Positions 1 through 8,927 of a DNA stretch of 64,000 bases are shown piece by piece. The notes under the pieces were generated by a model that was not told the DNA's origin, did no database searches, and saw only the letters and a program-made list of their open reading frames with translations. Every line of letters starts with the position of its first letter. The first letter of the stretch is position 1. This DNA comes from Variovorax sp. PAMC 28711 (GTDB lineage Bacteria > Pseudomonadota > Gammaproteobacteria > Burkholderiales > Burkholderiaceae_C). Location of the stretch: assembly GCF_001577265.1 (NCBI RefSeq), contig NZ_CP014517.1:3074501-3138500 (forward strand). Reading direction: 5' to 3'. Position numbers and translations under genes: made by a program.

Positions 1-1216
1 TGACGGCTCTGTCGCTGCCGCTGTCTGAAACCGTCGGTCGCAGCGCGCCGATGAGCACCCGCCGGCCACGGCCGAAGAGGTAATAGCCTGCGGTGCAGGG
101 CGCCGCGCCATCGGGCGGCACCGCGCACGCGAGACGCACCACGGCTTGCGCCACTTCGCGTTCGGGCCGTTGCGTGGTGCGCGCGACCTGCTCCATCGCG
201 TGCGTGATCTGCTGGCGCGTGAGCTCGCTTTCGTCGGCAAAGCTCGGGAGCTCGCGCAGCACGCGCAGCGAACGGCTCACCGGCTCGATCAGGTCGGCCC
301 ACTCGACCTGGCCGATCAGCCGCAACGTGGTGATGATGTTGCCGACCGTGAGGTTGGCGGCCGCCTGGTCGGCATGCGCCACGCCGATCAGCGCAGGGCC
401 GCTCGGGCAGTGCTGTTCGGTCCAGCGCACCAGCGGTGGCGCGTTGTCACCGTGCTCGACCGGCAGGCGCTGCCACAGCTGGGTGAGGTAGCTGTCTTCG
501 AGGCCGCGGCTTTGGAGCCCGCGGTAAAGCACGTCGAGGTCTTGCACCGACAGCGTGGCGGCCGCGTCCCACGCGGCATGCGCGACCTCGCGCGCCACCT
601 TGTTCGCGGCGATGCTCTCGGCGACCCGCCGGAGGTTCTCGAGCAGCACGACGCGCAGCGTGGTCGGCAGCGCCCAGAGCTCGCCGAGGGTGAGTTCGTC
701 GATGTCCTGGTAGGCGTCCAGGAAGGCGGTGAACAGCGCCTGGTTCAGCACGCTGTCGGTATGCGCCACATAGGCCCACGCGATGCCGTAGACGCGCGGC
801 AGGCCCGCCAGCGGCGGCGCCTCCAGCTTGGGCAGGCGCGCGTAGTAGCTGCGCGGAACCCCCTCGCGGATTTGCTGCAGCTGCGCTTCGACCAGATGGA
901 AGTTGTCGAGCAGCCATTCGGCCGCCGGCGACACATAGCGCCCGGTGCGCGAGGTCAGCGCGATGTAGTCGAAGGCGCTGCGCAGCGAAGCGAGGTTCTC
1001 GTCGACGCGCGGAAAGAACGGCGCGCCGCCAATGGCCGCGTTCTCGTCCTGCACCACCTGCGCGCGCGCGAGGCTGCGCCCGTGCTGCTCGAAGCGCTGT
1101 GAGCCGAAGAGCTCGGCACGAATCGGAGGTTCAACCGCGTCGTGCGGTCGGGTGAGAAGCTGGAGTGCGTAGTCGCTGAGCGAGTCGAGGCGATCGAAGA
1201 GGGTATCGGCAGCCAC
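1..1216 (-). CDS. ndvB: Cyclic beta-glucan synthase (NdvB/ChvB family), 5' part, runs off the window
   Basis: An uninterrupted minus-strand frame starts at a GTG (1216-1214) and leaves the window at base 1 after about 405 codons. It is therefore only the N-terminal part of a protein that in this family is about 2,800 residues long. The translation has the family's N-terminal hallmarks: a stretch reading GRYVSPAAEWLLDNFHLVE near residue 85, then SYYARLP and PRVYGIAWAYVAHTD, followed by a long helical region. NdvB/ChvB proteins are inner-membrane enzymes that polymerise UDP-glucose into cyclic beta-1,2-glucan for the periplasm; the transferase and phosphorylase domains would lie beyond the edge. 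The in-frame TGA of the upstream small gene sits two codons before this GTG. Family membership is clear; the exact start and the product linkage are inferred. Confidence 0.75.
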   Translation of the reverse strand, partial: MAADTLFDRLDSLSDYALQLLTRPHDAVEPPIRAELFGSQRFEQHGRSLARAQVVQDENAAIGGAPFFPRVDENLASLRSAFDYIALTSRTGRYVSPAAEWLLDNFHLVEAQLQQIREGVPRSYYARLPKLEAPPLAGLPRVYGIAWAYVAHTDSVLNQALFTAFLDAYQDIDELTLGELWALPTTLRVVLLENLRRVAESIAANKVAREVAHAAWDAAATLSVQDLDVLYRGLQSRGLEDSYLTQLWQRLPVEHGDNAPPLVRWTEQHCPSGPALIGVAHADQAAANLTVGNIITTLRLIGQVEWADLIEPVSRSLRVLRELPSFADESELTRQQITHAMEQVARTTQRPEREVAQAVVRLACAVPPDGAAPCTAGYYLFGRGRRVLIGALRPTVSDSGSDRAV

Positions 1217-1219
1217 GCG

Positions 1220-1438
1220 TCAGGCGAGGGCCACCATGCCGAGTGCAATCACCAGGGCTGCAAACGCCACCGTCACGATGCGGCCAGCCGCGATCGAGTG
1301 CACGCGCTGCATGCCGCTGCGCAGCGAGAACATCCTGCCATGCGCCCGCGCGCAATCTCGCATATGCAACGCGAGTGCATTGACATCACCGGTGACGAAA
1401 TCGGCTTGCGAAAGAGCGGAGGACTGGGGCGTTGACAT
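1220..1438 (-). CDS. Small single-pass membrane protein, unknown function
   Basis: A 72-residue frame starts at ATG 1438 and ends with TGA at 1222-1220. The first 50 residues are polar (MSTPQSSALSQADF...), and the last 22 or so form one hydrophobic segment (IVTVAFAALVIALGMVALA) at the extreme C-terminus, like a tail-anchored protein. Codon use resembles the flanking genes. It lies directly upstream of the glucan synthase in the same frame, separated only by TGA and one CGC codon, so translational coupling is likely. I do not recognise a family. It could also be the N-terminus of the synthase cut off by a nonsense codon, but the synthase already begins at a position that fits its family. Confidence 0.45.
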   Translation of the reverse strand: MSTPQSSALSQADFVTGDVNALALHMRDCARAHGRMFSLRSGMQRVHSIAAGRIVTVAFAALVIALGMVALA

Positions 1439-1605
1439 GGGGATTCCCTGTGACGGCCTTGCAGCCGCTGCGCAATGAAAAATGCGCAAAAAAAGCAAGC
1501 TGTGTGGTGGACTTCAGGGTAGTCCGGAACCTTGCCGGGAACACCGCCGTTGCAGCGGTTGTGAGCGTAGGAGGCGGCGCACAACGGGCACCGACGCGGC
1601 CCATC

Positions 1606-2682
1606 CTACGCTACTGGTGTCGCGGAGGCGTCTGCCACGCGCACCGTGTCGCGACCAGATTGTTTGGCCTTGAGCATGGCCAGGTCGGCTCGGTGCAGCG
1701 TTTCCAGGACGGCTTCGCCGTTGCGCATGCCGGCCACGCCGACCGACACGGTGAGTTGTCCGTCGGGCCGCGGCACGGCTGCCAGCAGCAGGCGCAGGCG
1801 AACCGCGAGTTTCAGGGCCTTGTCTTCCCCCTGGTCGGGCAGCAGAACGCAGAATTCTTCCCCGCCCAGCCGGCCCAACACGTCGCTGGCGCGCAATGCC
1901 TGCCGCAACACGTCCGACATGCTGCGCAACACGGCATCACCGGCCGCGTGGCCGTGACCGTCGTTGAGGCGCTTGAAATGATCGATGTCCAGATAGAGCA
2001 GCGTGAGCGGCGCGCCGGACGCGCGCGCCCGGGCGGCCGCGGTTTCGGCCAGTTGCAGGAACTCCGCCCGGCTCCGGGCGCCGGTGAGCGTGTCGGTGAC
2101 CGACAGCTCGGCCAACTGGCATTCCTGGTCGAAAGCGCGTTGCTGGTAGTCCTGCAGTCGGAGGTGGCTGACCAGACCCGTGACGAGGGCCATCACCGCG
2201 AACAGCACGCTGAACACCGTGTCGGTGCGGCTGGCGGTGTAATCGATCAGGAAAGGCAGGAACATGGCGTAGCAGGCCAGCGCGCCGCCGATCCACTGGC
2301 CCAGCGTGATCCAGAAGAAGCTGCTCGTCAACACGATGATCGCGGCCGCCGGCACGAAGTAAATCAGCGGTCGGTCGGTGCCCAACGCGCCCAGGTAGCT
2401 GTTGAAGCTCACCGTGGCAATGGTCGCCATGCACGCGAAGCCGTAGGCGCGAACCGAAGGCGCCCGGACGATGATGAAGGCGAACAGCGCCGTCATCGGC
2501 AGCAGCAGCACCCGCAGCCAGACGTACTCCGGTGTGGGAATCAGCAGCCGCGCCAGCAGGGCCACCGCCGACCCCAGCACGGCCGTCGTGCCCATTTCGA
2601 ATGCAGTGAGCTGCAGGCGCCTGAGCGTCTGCTGGCGATAGGCGTCTTCGCGCGCGGCGGCGACTGTCTTGTCGGATTTCAA
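1606..2682 (-). CDS. Membrane-bound diguanylate cyclase (GGDEF)
   Basis: The 358-residue protein has about six hydrophobic segments over residues 20-190 and then a complete GGDEF domain. The signature is GGEEF at 273-277, preceded five residues upstream by RASD (264-267), the R-x-x-D inhibitory site that lets cyclic di-GMP feed back on the enzyme. It should make c-di-GMP from two GTP at the inner membrane. I chose the TTG at 2682 because AAGAGG lies just upstream. The open frame extends to an ATG at 2814, but that part is out-of-frame reading of the duplicated ppc tail. A GTG at 2688 is possible. The N-terminal membrane sensor is of unknown specificity. Its ancestral upstream neighbour was probably intact ppc, now 2.3 kb away. 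Confidence 0.88.
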   Translation of the reverse strand: MKSDKTVAAAREDAYRQQTLRRLQLTAFEMGTTAVLGSAVALLARLLIPTPEYVWLRVLLLPMTALFAFIIVRAPSVRAYGFACMATIATVSFNSYLGALGTDRPLIYFVPAAAIIVLTSSFFWITLGQWIGGALACYAMFLPFLIDYTASRTDTVFSVLFAVMALVTGLVSHLRLQDYQQRAFDQECQLAELSVTDTLTGARSRAEFLQLAETAAARARASGAPLTLLYLDIDHFKRLNDGHGHAAGDAVLRSMSDVLRQALRASDVLGRLGGEEFCVLLPDQGEDKALKLAVRLRLLLAAVPRPDGQLTVSVGVAGMRNGEAVLETLHRADLAMLKAKQSGRDTVRVADASATPVA

Positions 2683-2736
2683 TGGCACCTCTTGTTCTGG
2701 CAAGGAGGTGGAGTTTGCCGGGTTCGGGCCGGTGCC

Positions 2737-2995
2737 GCCCGACTCACCCCGTGTTGCGCAACCCCGCAGCCACCCCGTTGATCGAAATGTGGATGCCGCG
2801 TTGAAGCCGTTCACCGCCTTCTCCCGCGCGATAGCGGCGCATCAGTTCGACCTGCACGTGGTGCAGCGGATCGATATACGGAAAGCGGTGCCGCACCGAG
2901 CGCTGCATGTCGGCGTTGCCTTCGAGCCGTTGCTTGGCGCCGGTGATGAGGGTGAGCGCATCGGACGTGCGATGCCACTCGGCCTCGATCATCGA
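2737..2995 (-). repeat. Direct repeat copy 1 (ppc 3' end, 259 bp)
   Basis: This block matches 5078-5336 base for base except at two positions: C at 2857 versus G at 5198, and A versus G in the codon a few bases further on. It comprises 7 bp beyond the ppc stop codon plus the last 84 codons. Identity stops abruptly at both ends (2736/5077 and 2996/5337 differ). Together with copy 2 it brackets the SGNH gene and the IS remnant. Confidence 0.95.
2744..2995 (-). pseudogene. ppc: Truncated ppc: last 84 codons of phosphoenolpyruvate carboxylase
   Basis: The minus-strand frame encodes the C-terminal 84 residues of PEP carboxylase and ends with the normal RNTG terminus. It differs from the intact copy by one Leu-to-Val change (HHVQ instead of HHLQ) and one silent change. 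All catalytic segments are missing and there is no matching upstream sequence, so it cannot make an enzyme. It marks the left edge of the islet and shows where ppc ended before the insertion or duplication. Confidence 0.92.
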
Positions 2996-3111
2996 GTGGT
3001 CCCGCGTTGGGTGGTGCCTGCGTGGTTAAGGTGCTTTTTTTGGCCGACTCGTGACGAAGCGCACAAGCTGAGCATTCCCCGAGCAGTATCGACCGAGAAA
3101 TCAGATCTTTT

Positions 3112-3128
3112 GTTTACAATTGGTAAAC
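3112..3128. promoter_or_regulatory. Operator-like palindrome upstream of the SGNH hydrolase gene
   Basis: GTTTAC, five bases (AATTG), then GTAAAC form a perfect inverted repeat 31 bp before the start codon at 3159. A possible sigma-70 promoter, TTTACA (3113-3118) and TTAAAT (3137-3142) with an 18-bp spacer, overlaps it, so a bound repressor would block transcription. The palindrome is seen directly; promoter and regulator are inference. Confidence 0.4.
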
Positions 3129-3158
3129 TTTAAAACTTAAATCGCACTGGGGAAACGC

Positions 3159-4055
3159 ATGAAGATCAAGAAGAGAATTTTAGTGTTGGCGTTAATCGCC
3201 GTTCTAGCTCTGGGCGAAGCCGCTGTGCAATTATCTGGAATGGTTGATTTCCCGATTTATATGGCAGATAAGGAAATTGGCTATATCCCAGCTCCAAATC
3301 AGTCGGGTTCATTTTTGCGATCCCATGATTGGCGATTCAATGAGTTTAGTATGGGCGCTGGCCCATTCAAACCCGACTCTAATCGTTTCAATGTGTTGTT
3401 GATCGGGGACTCTCTAGTGCTTGGCGGCAATCCAATTTCCGAGGAAGATCGGTTGGGACCGCAGTTGGAAAAGCTGACCAATTGGCAGGTGTGGCCGATT
3501 TCCGCAGGGAGTTGGGCGCTGCAAAACGAGTTGACCTACTTGAAACAGCATCGCGATCTTCTTGAAAAAATTGACGCTATTATTTGGTTGTCAAATTCTG
3601 GTGATTTTGACGAGCCGTCCAGCTGGGCGTCTGAAATGACGCACCCACGGCATCATCCTTTTCCTGGAATTATATATTTGGCAAAAAAGTACCTGCTCAA
3701 GGAGAGGCCTCAGCCGTCACCATCTCAACTTAAAGTGGCCAAGAGGGAATGGCGCAATGATTTTAATGAGGTTGCAGAAAAATTTAATAAGCCAATCTAT
3801 TTATTTTTGTATCCCGACATTGGCGAACTGAAGGCTGGAAATATTTCAACAAATCGTCTTAATGCGTTGATTCCTGATATAGAGAAAAGTATTTCGAGGA
3901 ATGTGCGAATTTTCAAGGTTGCGGATTCTGTCGAATGGACGCCAGCTCTCTATCGTGATGAAATTCACCCAAGTCGCGACGGAAACACCGTACTGGATAA
4001 AATTTTCTACAGCAATATTTGTAACCAAAATACGCTGAAGACCATTTGTAAGTAG
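3159..4055 (+). CDS. Membrane-anchored SGNH/GDSL-type hydrolase, probably acquired
   Basis: This 298-residue protein starts with a charged stretch and one hydrophobic segment (residues 6-28), so it is probably anchored with its domain in the periplasm. The SGNH signature is visible: GDSLVLGG near residue 88 carries the nucleophilic serine, and DEIHPSRDG near 268 supplies the Asp-x-x-His pair. Such proteins are esterases or O-acyl modifiers, often acting on polysaccharides. The substrate is unknown here, though the exopolysaccharide locus 9 kb away makes a glycan substrate plausible. ATG 3159 has a good ribosome binding site (GGGGAA). The gene is strikingly AT-rich compared with its surroundings and lies between the two ppc repeats, which points to transfer. 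It has no operon partner. Confidence 0.8.
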   Translation: MKIKKRILVLALIAVLALGEAAVQLSGMVDFPIYMADKEIGYIPAPNQSGSFLRSHDWRFNEFSMGAGPFKPDSNRFNVLLIGDSLVLGGNPISEEDRLGPQLEKLTNWQVWPISAGSWALQNELTYLKQHRDLLEKIDAIIWLSNSGDFDEPSSWASEMTHPRHHPFPGIIYLAKKYLLKERPQPSPSQLKVAKREWRNDFNEVAEKFNKPIYLFLYPDIGELKAGNISTNRLNALIPDIEKSISRNVRIFKVADSVEWTPALYRDEIHPSRDGNTVLDKIFYSNICNQNTLKTICK

Positions 4056-4124
4056 ATTTACGGTGTAGATAACCACTCAACGCGCGAATGCTGACTTTCT
4101 TCGCCCCGCGGCAACATGTACTAA

Positions 4125-5057
4125 GGACAGTCTGCATAAATCCATCCCCGGTGTGCTTGTCTGATCGTGTGGCTGCGGCGACGATGTGATGCATGAAGCA
4201 AAGCGATCTGGGCCTTAACCTCACGAGCAAGCGCACACGCAAGCGTGAGTTCCTCGCGCAGATGGAGCGCGTGGTGCCGTGGGCGGCGCTGGTCGAACTG
4301 CTGGCGCCCTTCGCCCCCGAAGGCAAGAAAGGCCGCCCACCCTTCGAAGTGGAGACCATGCTGCGCATTCATTTCATGCAACAGTGGTTCACCCTGTCGG
4401 ATCCGGCGATGGAAGAGGCGCTGCACGACGTGCCTTTGTTCCGCGAGTTCGCCAGCCTGGGCTGGGACAGCCGATTGCCCGACGAGAGCACCATCCTTCG
4501 GTTCCGCCACCTGCTGGAGAAGCACAAGCTGGCCGAGCACATCCTCGCGCTCGTCAACGATCTTCTGACCGGCAAAGGCTTGCTGCTCAAGGCCGGCACG
4601 GTGGTCGATGCCACGTTGATCGCAGCGCCCAGCTCGACCAAGAACAAGGATGGCCAGCGGGACCCCGAGATGCATCAGTCCAAGAAAACGCGATCGATGC
4701 CTTGATCGACCAGGTCGAGAAGCTCAAGGCTGGCGTGCGCGCCAAGGTCGAGCATCCGTGCAGGGTGATCAAGCGGCAGTTCGGCCATGCGAAGGTGCGC
4801 TACCGTGGATTGAAGAAGAACACGGCGCAACTGGTCACACTGTTCGCGCTGTCGAACCTGTGGATGGTGCGGCACAAATTGATTGCGATGCAGGGATGAG
4901 CGCGCGTGCTGCCTGGCAAAACTCGCGTGCAAGGGCGAAAGGGGCCGCAATCTGCCTTCGCGCGGTGCCCCAATCAATGTGAAGTCGGCTTCAGCGGGGG
5001 CCGCTGACCTTCAGGCATCTCAGATGCACGCTGGGAATCGCTTTGTTCAGACCATCC
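4125..5057 (+). mobile_element. IS5-family insertion sequence, internally deleted, with target duplication
   Basis: The 933-bp element is bounded by imperfect inverted repeats: the left end begins GGACAGTCTGCATAAATCC, and the right end read inward gives GGATGGTCTGAACAAAGC (about 17 of 24 positions agree). CTAA occurs directly outside both ends (4121-4124 and 5058-5061), fitting the YTAR target duplication typical of IS5. The transposase inside lacks its middle. The intact target duplication shows that it arrived by transposition, either already deleted or losing the segment later. It could still be mobilised in trans by a complete relative. Confidence 0.85.
4193..4899 (+). pseudogene. IS5-family transposase, internal deletion
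   Basis: The first 163 or so codons (from ATG 4193) match an IS5-type transposase N-terminus, including the helix-turn-helix region and the first acidic residue of the DDE triad in VVDATLI. After the motif HQSKK (about 4682) the sequence jumps into another frame that encodes only the C-terminal end ([14 protein letters not shown], then [16 protein letters not shown] and [10 protein letters not shown]) and stops at 4897-4899. Roughly a hundred catalytic-domain residues, with the second Asp and its surroundings, are gone. The product cannot be active. Confidence 0.88.
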
Positions 5058-5077
5058 CTAAGCGCCCGGAGAACTGA

Positions 5078-5336
5078 GCCCGACTCACCCCGTGTTGCGC
5101 AACCCCGCAGCCACCCCGTTGATCGAAATGTGGATGCCGCGTTGAAGCCGTTCACCGCCTTCTCCCGCGCGATAGCGGCGCATCAGTTCGACCTGCAGGT
5201 GGTGCAGCGGATCGATGTACGGAAAGCGGTGCCGCACCGAGCGCTGCATGTCGGCGTTGCCTTCGAGCCGTTGCTTGGCGCCGGTGATGAGGGTGAGCGC
5301 ATCGGACGTGCGATGCCACTCGGCCTCGATCATCGA
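5078..5336 (-). repeat. Direct repeat copy 2 (ppc 3' end, 259 bp)
   Basis: This is the right-hand copy of the 259-bp block and forms the genuine 3' end of ppc. Sixteen bases (5062-5077) separate it from the IS target duplication. Homologous recombination between the two copies would excise the 2.3-kb islet and leave one intact ppc. Confidence 0.95.
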
Positions 5337-7913
5337 AAACACCTTTTGCCGCAGCTTGCGATCGGCCACCAGCTCGGCGTAGCGCGATGCGAGCGCCAAG
5401 TCGCTCTTGGCGAGCACCATGTCCATGTTCGACAGCAGCGTGCGAAAGAACGGCCACTGGGCGTACATGCGCTGCAACAGGACAGCGCGCTCCTTGCGCT
5501 CGGCGGGCTTGCTGTCGGCCAGGAACTGTTCAATGGCCGAGCCGAAGCCGTACCAGCCCGGCAACGTGAGCCGGCACTGGCCCCAGCTGAAGCTCCACGG
5601 CACCGCGCGCAGGTCTTCGATCTTGTGGCTCGGATTGCGCGATGCGGGGCGCGAGCCGATGTTGAGTTCGGCGATCTCACGGATCGGCGTGGCGCCGAAG
5701 AAGTAGTCGCCGAAGCCGGGGGTTTCGTAGACCAGCTTGCGGTAGGCCGCCATGCTCGCCGTCGACAGCACGTTGGCGGTCGCGAGGAACGAGGCCGGCG
5801 CTGCTTTCGGCGGCGGCAGCAAGGTCGCTTCGAGCGTGGCTGCCACGAGCGTCTCGAGGTTGCGCCGGCCGATCTCGCGGTTGGCGTATTTCGAGCCGAT
5901 GACTTCGCCCTGTTCGGTGAGCCGGATCTGGCCGCGCACGGTGCCGGGGGGCTGCGCGAGGATCGCCTGGTAGCTCGGTCCGCCGCCGCGACCGACCGTG
6001 CCACCGCGGCCATGGAACATGCGCAGGCGGATGCCGAGGGCGAGCTCATCGAACAGCGCGACGAGCGCGGTGCCGGTGCGGTACAGCTCCCAGTTGCTGG
6101 TGAAGATGCCGCCGTCCTTGTTGCTGTCGCTGTAGCCGAGCATCACGTCCTGTTCGGCGCCTGAGCGCTGCACCAGCGCGGCGATCCCGGGCAGCGCGTA
6201 ATACGCGCGCACGATGGGCGCGGCATTGCGCAGGTCTTCGATGGTCTCGAACAGCGGCACCACGATGAGGTCGACCACCGCGTCGGCGCTCAGCGTGCCG
6301 CGCAGCAGGCCCACCTCCTTTTGCAGCACCAGTGCTTCGAGCAGGTCGCTGACCGTTTCGGTGTGGCTGATGATGTAGTGGCGGATGGCGGCGGTGCCGT
6401 AGGTCGCGCGCATCGTGCGGGCCGCCGCGAAGATGGCGAGCTCCTTGGTGGTGAGCGGTTCGTAGTCGGCATCGGGCACGCGCAGCGGCCGGGCGTCGTC
6501 GAGCAGCTTCAGCAAAAGCACCTGCTTGGCCTCTTCGTCGAGCGCGCTGTAGTCGGACTCGATGCGCGCCGCCTTGAGCAGGTCGGCCACCACGGCTTCG
6601 TGCTTGTCGGAACTCTGGCGCAGGTCGACCGTCGCGAGATGAAAGCCGAACACCTCGACCGCGCGGATCAGGGGTCCGATGCGGTGGGCGATGAGCACGC
6701 CGCCATGTTTTTCGCGCAGCGAATCGGCCACGGTGCGCAGGTCGGCGAGAAACTCTTCCGCGTTGGCGTACGGGTTCTGCGGTGCCACTGCGTGGCGCGC
6801 GGCGTCGCCGCCTGTGAGCTTTTTCAGCGTCGCGGCAAGGCGCGAATACACGCCGGTGAGCGCGCGGCGATAGGGCTCGTCGACGCGATGTTCGTTGGTG
6901 TCGGGCGAGCGCTCGGCGAGCGTGCTCATCTCGACCGACACATCGACCAGCGTGGCCGACAGCGACAGCTCGCCGCCGAGGTAATGCACTTCGGTGAGGT
7001 AGTGGCGCAGCACGAGTTCCGACTGGCGCTTGAGCGCGTACTCGAGCGTTTCGGATGTCACGTACGGATTGCCGTCGCGGTCACCGCCGATCCACTGGCC
7101 CATGCGCAGGAAGGGCGCGATCGGCGCGGTGCCGTCCTGCCCGAGCGCGAGTTCGAGTTCGGCGTAGACGCGCGGAATCTCGCGCAGGAAGGTCGCTTCG
7201 TAATAGCTCAGCGCGTTCTCGATTTCGTCGGCCACCGTCAGCTTGGAAAAGCGCAGCAGGCGGGTCTGCCAGATCTGCGTGACGCGGGTGCGAATCTGTT
7301 GTTCGTTGTCGGCCAGCTCGAGCGGCGTGAGCGCGTCTTTCTGGCCGGCAAAGAGTTGCTGGCGCTGGCGAATCTCGTCGCGCAGCGTGATGAGCTGCGC
7401 GATGCCGCGTTCGGCGTCCAGGATGCTCTTGCGCTGGACCTCGGTCGGGTGCGCGGTGAGCACCGGCGACACGTAGCTGTGCGCGAGGCTTTCGACGATG
7501 GCGGCCGGGGCGATGCCGGCCTTCTTGATGCGCGCGAGCGCCGTCTGCAGGCTGCCGTCGACGCTTTCTCCGGCTCGGTCGATGTCGGTCCGGCGGCGGA
7601 TCAGGTGGCGGTCTTCCGCGAGGTTGGCCAGATGGCTGAAATAAGTGAAGGCGCGGATCACGCGCACCGTCTCGGCGGCGCTCAAGCCCTTGAGCAGGTT
7701 CTTCAACGCGCGGTCGGCCTGATGGTCGGCATCGCGGCGGAAGGCCACCGACAGCGTGCGGATCTTTTCGACCAGCGCATAAGTGGCTTCGCCTTCCTGC
7801 TCGCGGATCACGTCGCCGAGGATGCGGCCCAGAAGCCGGATGTCGTCGATGAGCGGCTGGTCCTCGCTCCTCGCGGAGCGTTTGGTGGCAGGCGGTGTCT
7901 TGTTGTTCTTCAC
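5085..7913 (-). CDS. ppc: Phosphoenolpyruvate carboxylase
   Basis: The 942-residue cytosolic enzyme carboxylates PEP with bicarbonate to oxaloacetate, refilling the TCA cycle. Signature segments are present: [12 protein letters not shown] near residue 155 with the catalytic histidine; the glycine-rich loop [14 protein letters not shown] near residue 640; and [14 protein letters not shown] after it. The C-terminus RNTG is the conserved end that reaches the allosteric/active site. Length is normal for the family. It starts at ATG 7913 and diverges from hemC across 97 bp. Its last 252 coding bases are duplicated at 2744-2995, but this copy is complete. Confidence 0.97.
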   Translation of the reverse strand: MKNNKTPPATKRSARSEDQPLIDDIRLLGRILGDVIREQEGEATYALVEKIRTLSVAFRRDADHQADRALKNLLKGLSAAETVRVIRAFTYFSHLANLAEDRHLIRRRTDIDRAGESVDGSLQTALARIKKAGIAPAAIVESLAHSYVSPVLTAHPTEVQRKSILDAERGIAQLITLRDEIRQRQQLFAGQKDALTPLELADNEQQIRTRVTQIWQTRLLRFSKLTVADEIENALSYYEATFLREIPRVYAELELALGQDGTAPIAPFLRMGQWIGGDRDGNPYVTSETLEYALKRQSELVLRHYLTEVHYLGGELSLSATLVDVSVEMSTLAERSPDTNEHRVDEPYRRALTGVYSRLAATLKKLTGGDAARHAVAPQNPYANAEEFLADLRTVADSLREKHGGVLIAHRIGPLIRAVEVFGFHLATVDLRQSSDKHEAVVADLLKAARIESDYSALDEEAKQVLLLKLLDDARPLRVPDADYEPLTTKELAIFAAARTMRATYGTAAIRHYIISHTETVSDLLEALVLQKEVGLLRGTLSADAVVDLIVVPLFETIEDLRNAAPIVRAYYALPGIAALVQRSGAEQDVMLGYSDSNKDGGIFTSNWELYRTGTALVALFDELALGIRLRMFHGRGGTVGRGGGPSYQAILAQPPGTVRGQIRLTEQGEVIGSKYANREIGRRNLETLVAATLEATLLPPPKAAPASFLATANVLSTASMAAYRKLVYETPGFGDYFFGATPIREIAELNIGSRPASRNPSHKIEDLRAVPWSFSWGQCRLTLPGWYGFGSAIEQFLADSKPAERKERAVLLQRMYAQWPFFRTLLSNMDMVLAKSDLALASRYAELVADRKLRQKVFSMIEAEWHRTSDALTLITGAKQRLEGNADMQRSVRHRFPYIDPLHHLQVELMRRYRAGEGGERLQRGIHISINGVAAGLRNTG

Positions 7914-8010
7914 TTCGACTGATCTCCTCGGGGTGACAGGGATAGCGGGGCGTTGCTGCAGCGCAACATGCTAGCATTCCGCGGGTCTTCTTTACCACTG
8001 GAAAACGGCC

Positions 8011-8916
8011 TTGAGCAACATCGTGATCGCCACGCGCGAAAGCCGTCTGGCCTTGTGGCAGGCAGAGCATGTCAAGGCACTGCTGCAAGAAAAGGGCCAC
8101 AGCGTCAGCCTGCTCGGAATGACCACCCGGGGCGACCAGATCCTCGACCGCTCGCTGAGCAAGGTCGGCGGCAAGGGTTTGTTCGTTAAGGAACTCGAAA
8201 CCGCCATTGAAGACGGTCGCGCCGACATCGCGGTGCATTCGCTCAAGGACGTACCGATGGACTTGCCCGCCGGCTTCGTGCTGGCCTGCGTGCTGGAGCG
8301 CGAAGACCCGCGTGATGCCCTGGTGTCGCCGCGCTATGCATCGCTGGACGCGCTGCCGCAGGGCGCCGTCGTCGGCACGTCGAGCCTGCGCCGCGTGGTG
8401 CTGCTGAAGGCGCTGCGTCCCGACGTGCGCATCGAGCCCTTGCGCGGCAACCTCGACACCCGCTTGCGCAAGCTCGATGAGGGCCAGTACGACGCGATCG
8501 TGCTGGCCGCGGCGGGCTTGATCCGGCTCGACCTCGCCAGCCGCATCCGCGTCGCCTTCGAGCCCGACACCCTGCTGCCCGCGGCCGGGCAGGGCGCACT
8601 GGGCATCGAAGTGCGGGCGGATCGCGTGGACCTCATCGAGGCGCTGGCGCCGCTGGCCAGCCAGCGCGACGGGCTCGCCACCGCGGCCGAGCGCGCGGTG
8701 AGCCGGTCGATGGGCGGCAGCTGCTCGATGCCGCTGGCCGCGCACGCGCGTTGGCAGCCGAGCGGCCATTTGCGCATCGATGCTGCCTGGGGCGACCCCG
8801 AAGGCCGGTCCGCGCTGGTCCGCGTGCATCTGGAAGACCGGGCCGACGACATGACCGAGGCCCGCTCGCTCGGGGAACGGGCGGCCGGGATGTTGCGCGC
8901 CGGCGGCGCGGGCTGA
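8011..8916 (+). CDS. hemC: Hydroxymethylbilane synthase (porphobilinogen deaminase)
   Basis: The 301-residue enzyme joins four porphobilinogens into hydroxymethylbilane in heme synthesis. HSLKDVP places the catalytic Asp at 80, and GGSCSMP places the cysteine that carries the dipyrromethane cofactor at 238. The N-terminal [13 protein letters not shown] is typical. The start is a TTG at 8011; no ATG nearby would keep this conserved N-terminus. It is the first gene of the hemC-hemD-hemX-hemY run and diverges from ppc. Confidence 0.97.
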   Translation: MSNIVIATRESRLALWQAEHVKALLQEKGHSVSLLGMTTRGDQILDRSLSKVGGKGLFVKELETAIEDGRADIAVHSLKDVPMDLPAGFVLACVLEREDPRDALVSPRYASLDALPQGAVVGTSSLRRVVLLKALRPDVRIEPLRGNLDTRLRKLDEGQYDAIVLAAAGLIRLDLASRIRVAFEPDTLLPAAGQGALGIEVRADRVDLIEALAPLASQRDGLATAAERAVSRSMGGSCSMPLAAHARWQPSGHLRIDAAWGDPEGRSALVRVHLEDRADDMTEARSLGERAAGMLRAGGAG

Positions 8917-8927
8917 AGGCGACGACG

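Noticed and set aside
146..1102. Long plus-strand open frame (318 codons) at the window start
   Set aside because: It is antisense to the glucan synthase; the minus frame shows clear family motifs and continues without a stop, while this frame is Arg/His-rich shadow sequence.
4125..5057. IS remnant as the cause of the ppc duplication
   Set aside because: The IS has its own 4-bp target duplication inside the islet, and its ends do not coincide with the ends of the 259-bp repeats, so it arrived as a separate event.
5043..7922. Plus-strand open frames of 373 and 533 codons
   Set aside because: Both are antisense to ppc, which is complete and conserved; GC-rich codon bias creates such frames.
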